Shown here piece after piece: positions 59,497 through 64,000 of a stretch of DNA of 64,000 bases. Every line of letters begins with the position of its first letter. The stretch's first letter is position 1. A program made the position numbers and the translations under genes. The notes beneath the pieces are model-generated. The model was given only the letters and a program-made list of their open reading frames with translations. It made no database searches and was not told the DNA's origin. The stretch comes from Bradyrhizobium ottawaense (GTDB lineage Bacteria; Pseudomonadota; Alphaproteobacteria; Rhizobiales; Xanthobacteraceae), in contig NZ_LT629693.1 in the NCBI RefSeq assembly GCF_900099825.1, positions 4,537,001 to 4,601,000 on the forward strand, in the 5' to 3' direction.

Positions 59497-59922
59497 GAGA
59501 ACGGGTGCCTTCTTCGGCACCACGCGAAATGTTCCATTGGCGCGTGCAATGACGATGTCATCGGCTTTGATCAGGCTCTGTGCAAAGCAGATCGTGCTGC
59601 CGGTCTTGATCACCTCGGTTTCCACCGCCAGCCATTGTCCGACATTGGCCGTGCCGATGAAATCGACCGCGAGCGAGATCGTTACCAGCGAAGTGGTCCA
59701 GCCCATCGCCTGTGCGCAGCTATAGCCCATTGCATTGTCGGAAAGGGCGGCGATCAGCCCGCCGTGAATCAGGCCGCGGCCGTTGGTGTGCGGTTTGGCC
59801 AGCCGCAGGGCGATCACCACCGCCTTGTCGGTCTTCCTGGAATAAAGCGGCTCCCAGGGATCGGTGAGCGGGCTTTGCCGGAAGTGCGGCTCAAAGCCTT
59901 CAGGAACGTCGGTTGTGGTCAT
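59494..59922 (-). CDS. PaaI-type hotdog-fold thioesterase
   Basis: 142 residues from ATG 59922 (MTTTDVPEGFEPHFRQSPLTDPWEPLYSRK). The hotdog motif GRGLIHGGLIAALSDNAMGYSCAQAMG contains the conserved HGG and the catalytic acidic residue (Asp). Hydrolyses small acyl- or aryl-CoA thioesters. Next to pobA, 238 bp away, it could recycle benzoyl-type CoA esters; this is inference. Confidence 0.85.
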   Translation of the reverse strand: MTTTDVPEGFEPHFRQSPLTDPWEPLYSRKTDKAVVIALRLAKPHTNGRGLIHGGLIAALSDNAMGYSCAQAMGWTTSLVTISLAVDFIGTANVGQWLAVETEVIKTGSTICFAQSLIKADDIVIARANGTFRVVPKKAPVL

Positions 59923-60033
59923 GCGAACTCGCGTGTTGACGATATCTGTCGCCACTAGACGCCTTTCGCGCGCGAACCGCACTGCCTACAAAGTTTTAAA
60001 CGGGATTTCGGCGGGCGTTTGAAATGCCAGGCT

Positions 60034-60154
60034 TGTCGTCACCCGCCTTGTGCGCAATTGCGCACTGGGGCGGGTGACCCAGTATTCCACAGGCGTTGGC
60101 GATGAAATCGAAAGGCCGCGGCGTACTGGATACCCGCCTTCGCGGGTATGACGA
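60034..60154. repeat. Intergenic palindrome, 'CCAGTATTCCA' family, copy 2
   Basis: GTCGTCACCCGCC at 60034 is matched by ATGACGAC at the far end. CCCAGTATTCCA (60077) to GCGTACTGGATACCCGCC (60121) repeats the skeleton of the element at 11838. The inner TGTGCGCAATTGCGCACTGG is palindromic, and CCCGCCTTCGCGGG forms a small hairpin at the end. Confidence 0.6.
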
Positions 60155-60160
60155 CCTTCT

Positions 60161-61531
<1,371 letters not shown>

Positions 61532-61566
61532 TCAATGTCCCGGCTTGAAAATCCAGGCAATCTATA

Positions 61567-61576
61567 TAACATGTTA
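61567..61576. promoter_or_regulatory. Palindrome TAACATGTTA upstream of the TRAP genes
   Basis: A perfect 10-bp palindrome, flanked by ATA on the left. The string ATATAACA also occurs on the pobA side at about 61404, suggesting one regulator (MarR- or GntR-like site shape) for both transcripts. 51 bp upstream of ATG 61627. Confidence 0.4.
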
Positions 61577-61626
61577 ACTAACGAGACCGGCGCCTCGAAG
61601 CCCGGCTCCATCCACCAAGGGAGAGA

Positions 61627-62649
61627 ATGTCGATGAGGAAAGCGATTTTGGCGTTGCTGCTCGCCGCCAGTGTGACGCCTGCGTTGGCGCAGGAAAAGAC
61701 CTTCGAGCTGAAGCTTTCGCACTGGGTGCCGGCGTCGCATCCGCTGCAAAAGGCGCTGGAGGATTGGGGCGCGGCGGTCGAAAAGGAATCCGGCGGCACG
61801 ATCAAGTCCAAGGTTTACCCGGCCCAGCAGCTCGGCAAGGCCTTCGACCATTACGACATGGCCCGCGACGGCATCGCCGACGTCACTTACGTCAATCCCG
61901 GCTATCAGCCCGGCCGCTTTCCGATCATCGGCGCCGGCGAATTGCCGTTCCTGATGTCCGATGCCAAGGGCGGTTCGATGGCGCTCGATGCCTGGTATCG
62001 CAAATATGCCGAGAAGGAGATGAAAGACGTCAAGTTCTGCCTCGCCTTCATCCATTCGCCGTCGTCGTTTCACTCGCGGCTGAAAAAGGTGATGGTGCCG
62101 GATGACGTCAAGGGCATGAAGGTGCGCCCGGCGCACGCCACCATGGCAACCTTCATCACCCAGCTCGGCGGCACCAACGTGCAGTCCTCGGCGCCCGAGG
62201 TCCGTGACATCATCGAGCGCGGCGTCGCCGATGCCGTCACCTTCCCGTGGGGATCGCTGGTGCTGTTCGGCATCGACAAGGTGACGAAGTATCACATGGA
62301 CGCGCCGCTCTATGTCACGACGTTCGCCTTCGTGATGAACAAGGACAAATACAACCAGATGTCCGACCGCCAGAAAAAGGCGATCGACGACAATTGCAAC
62401 ACCGAGGCTGCCGGCCGCGTCGGCGAACCCTGGGGCAAGTTCGAGGACGCTGGCATCGACAAGGTGAAGGCCGAGGAAGGCCACGAAGTCTACAAGCTGA
62501 CGCCAGAGCAGACGGCGTTGTGGAAGAAGGCGTCCGAGCCGCTGGTCAAGACCTGGGGCGAGGGCGTCAAGAAGACCGGCGTCGATCCGGACGCGGCGAT
62601 GGCCGAACTGCGCGCCGCGCTGACCAAATACAACGCGCTGGCGCAGTAA
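61627..62649 (+). CDS. dctP: TRAP transporter substrate-binding protein (DctP)
   Basis: 340 residues. Signal peptide MSMRKAILALLLAASVTPALAQ (ATG 61633 is an alternative start). DctP fold: FELKLSHWVPASHPLQKALEDWGAAVEKESGG, then the carboxylate-clamping Arg in DVKGMKVRPAHATMATFITQLGGTNVQ. Binds an organic anion in the periplasm for the DctQM membrane complex. The adjacent pobA suggests an aromatic acid as ligand, as for some Rhodopseudomonas TRAP receptors. Confidence 0.9.
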   Translation: MSMRKAILALLLAASVTPALAQEKTFELKLSHWVPASHPLQKALEDWGAAVEKESGGTIKSKVYPAQQLGKAFDHYDMARDGIADVTYVNPGYQPGRFPIIGAGELPFLMSDAKGGSMALDAWYRKYAEKEMKDVKFCLAFIHSPSSFHSRLKKVMVPDDVKGMKVRPAHATMATFITQLGGTNVQSSAPEVRDIIERGVADAVTFPWGSLVLFGIDKVTKYHMDAPLYVTTFAFVMNKDKYNQMSDRQKKAIDDNCNTEAAGRVGEPWGKFEDAGIDKVKAEEGHEVYKLTPEQTALWKKASEPLVKTWGEGVKKTGVDPDAAMAELRAALTKYNALAQ

Positions 62650-62728
62650 ACACCGTAACTCACCCAAGCGACGGCGGGCGTTTCCGCCGTCGCGATTTCC
62701 CGGTCATTGCCAGCCGTTTGGAGCGGAC

Positions 62729-63238
62729 ATGAATCGCGCCTCGATGGATCGTTTTATCGATACAATCGAATGGATCGCGGCCGGATTCGTCGGCATCGTT
62801 GCCCTGAACATTTTTATCGCCGTCATCCTGCGCAACACGCTCAATTATGCGATCCCGGACTCGTTCGATATCGGGCGCATGCTGCTCGGCATCCTGATCT
62901 TCTGGGGTATCGCCGCCACCAGCTATCGCGGCGGCCACATCACGGTGGATCTGATCTGGGCGAATGTCAGCCCGCGATACCAGCGCTGGATCGACGTGTT
63001 TGCGACCCTGGTGCTGCTGTTCGTGGTCACGGTGCAGACCTGGACCTTGTTCGACAAGGTGCGCGGCACCTATAACGACAACGTGCTCACCTTCGAAATG
63101 CACATGCCGACCTGGCCGTTCTTCGCGATCGCCTGGGCCGGCGACGTCTCCGCGGTGCTGCTGATCGCGATCCGCACCTACCGCCTGATTTTCCATCCGG
63201 ATCAGATGCACGATCCCAAGATCAAGCCCGTGGAGTAG
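62729..63238 (+). CDS. dctQ: TRAP transporter small permease (DctQ)
   Basis: 169 residues with four transmembrane helices (FVGIVALNIFIAVILR, MLLGILIFWGIAATS, VFATLVLLFVVTVQTWTLF and MPTWPFFAIAWAGDVSAVLLIAI). Typical small membrane subunit of a TRAP transporter, between the receptor gene and the large permease gene. Five bases separate its stop from the next start. Confidence 0.9.
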   Translation: MNRASMDRFIDTIEWIAAGFVGIVALNIFIAVILRNTLNYAIPDSFDIGRMLLGILIFWGIAATSYRGGHITVDLIWANVSPRYQRWIDVFATLVLLFVVTVQTWTLFDKVRGTYNDNVLTFEMHMPTWPFFAIAWAGDVSAVLLIAIRTYRLIFHPDQMHDPKIKPVE

Positions 63239-63243
63239 ACGGC

Positions 63244-64000
63244 ATGAGCACCGACGCTGTCGCTATCCTGGGATTTGTCGCGCTGTTCGCCCTGATGCTG
63301 CTGCGCGTGCCGGTCGGCATGGCGATGGGCCTCGTTGGCGTCACCGGCTTCGGCTATCTCGTCGGCTTCTCGCCGGCGCTCAAGCTGGTCGGCCAGACCT
63401 CGATGCGGACCGTGACCGACTACACGTTCGGCGTCATTCCGATGTTCCTGCTGATGGGCACCCTGGTCAGCAATTCCGGCATGAGCCGCGAGCTGTTCCG
63501 CGCCGCCAACGGATTCGTCGGGCATCTGCGCGGCGGGCTCGGGATCGCCACGGTCGCAGCCTGCGCCGGCTTTGCCGCGATCTGCGGCTCCTCGGTCGCA
63601 ACGGCAGCTACGTTTTCGGCCGTTGCCTATCCGGAGATGCGCCGCTTCGGCTATCCGCAATCCTTTGCCACCGGCGTGATCGCGGCCGGCGGCACGCTGG
63701 GCGCGATGCTGCCGCCATCGACGGTGCTCGCCGTCTACGGCATCATCACCGAACAGGACATCGGAAAACTGTTCATCGCCGGCATCATCCCCGGCCTGCT
63801 GGCGATGATGATGTACATGATCACGATCTCGCTGATCGGCTATTTCCGGCCGGGCTTTCTGCCGACCGGTCCGCAGACCAGCTGGCGTGAGCGCTTTGCG
63901 GGCCTGAAGAACATCTGGGCCCCGGTGCTGCTGTTCGTCTTCGTCATCGGTGGGTTGTATGGCCTGCCGTTCCTGCCGCGCTTCACCCCGACCGAAGCCG
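63244..64000 (+). CDS. dctM: TRAP transporter large permease (DctM), partial at window end
   Basis: 252 codons from ATG 63244 are visible, out of about 430 expected; the frame is open at the edge. Hydrophobic multi-helix protein of the ion transporter superfamily: LMLLRVPVGMAMGLVGVTGFGYLVGF, FAAICGSSVATAATFSAVAYPEMRR (conserved GSSxA segment) and GTLGAMLPPSTVLAVYGIIT (the PPS motif). Drives uptake with a sodium or proton gradient. Completes the DctPQM set. Confidence 0.9.
   Translation, partial: MSTDAVAILGFVALFALMLLRVPVGMAMGLVGVTGFGYLVGFSPALKLVGQTSMRTVTDYTFGVIPMFLLMGTLVSNSGMSRELFRAANGFVGHLRGGLGIATVAACAGFAAICGSSVATAATFSAVAYPEMRRFGYPQSFATGVIAAGGTLGAMLPPSTVLAVYGIITEQDIGKLFIAGIIPGLLAMMMYMITISLIGYFRPGFLPTGPQTSWRERFAGLKNIWAPVLLFVFVIGGLYGLPFLPRFTPTEA

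Noticed and set aside
52776..60154. Spaced palindromes that might look like a CRISPR array
   Set aside because: Repeats are of several families, irregularly spaced by genes, and no cas gene is present.

Overview
The window looks like a chromosomal segment of a Bradyrhizobium-type alphaproteobacterium. The evidence is a GC-rich sequence with strong third-position GC, an MbfA-type iron exporter behind an Irr/ICE-like operator, TAXI and DctPQM TRAP systems, many acyl-CoA/aromatic catabolic genes, and dense intergenic palindromes of the kind common in Bradyrhizobium. No rRNA, tRNA, CRISPR array, transposase or integrase gene was seen. This reads as ordinary chromosome rich in catabolic operons, not as a mobile island.

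Layout. 1-12 kb: a partial SH3-domain envelope protein, a Tat-exported intradiol dioxygenase, a PilZ protein, a Bcr/CflA exporter, a GH13 glucosidase/GT4 glycosyltransferase pair, an AraC regulator, an Omp25-like porin, a GreA-family factor and an LLM oxidoreductase, then an 826-bp gene-free stretch packed with structured repeats. 12-18 kb: a tricarballylate-type operon (LysR, MFS carrier, TcuA, an exported alpha/beta hydrolase, TcuB). 18-25 kb: DUF1127, GNAT, and a divergent pair of acyl-CoA/alcohol metabolism groups. 25-32 kb: NTF2-like protein, amidase, orphan substrate-binding protein, outer-membrane protein, then mbfA behind a 43-bp inverted repeat, an unknown divergent gene, a polyhistidine secreted protein and an epoxide hydrolase. 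33-46 kb: a CoA-dependent catabolic regulon. Acyl-CoA synthetase and thiolase face a TetR gene followed by SDR, crotonase, feruloyl-CoA-synthase-like ligase, three acyl-CoA dehydrogenases (one apparently non-catalytic, two tandem paralogues) and a nitroreductase.

46-51 kb holds the most unusual neighbourhood: a MloK1-like cyclic-nucleotide-gated channel divergent from a small membrane protein with its own cyclic-nucleotide-binding domain, then a stand-alone relative of the C-terminal DUF6537 region of indolepyruvate oxidoreductase, facing a membrane-anchored TAXI protein. 51-60 kb: small conserved genes and three divergent regulator/enzyme pairs (YafY-type/GST with a duplicated operator, TetR/amidase with two operators, PNPOx-like/LysR). 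60-64 kb: pobA divergent from a DctPQM TRAP transporter whose large permease runs off the window, probably import and first hydroxylation of an aromatic acid.

Intergenic DNA carries several repeat families. One starts GCGTTTTC.AGCGAA (three copies); a 'CAGTATTCCA...TACTGGAT' family and a 'CCTCATCCTGAGGAGG' family have two copies each; 'gtcccgg...ccgggac' palindromes are scattered; and one perfect inverted repeat has 30-bp arms. Start sites were often moved inward from the longest reading frame, using ribosome-binding sites and where family-like sequence begins. All functional calls are by eye, without database searches.
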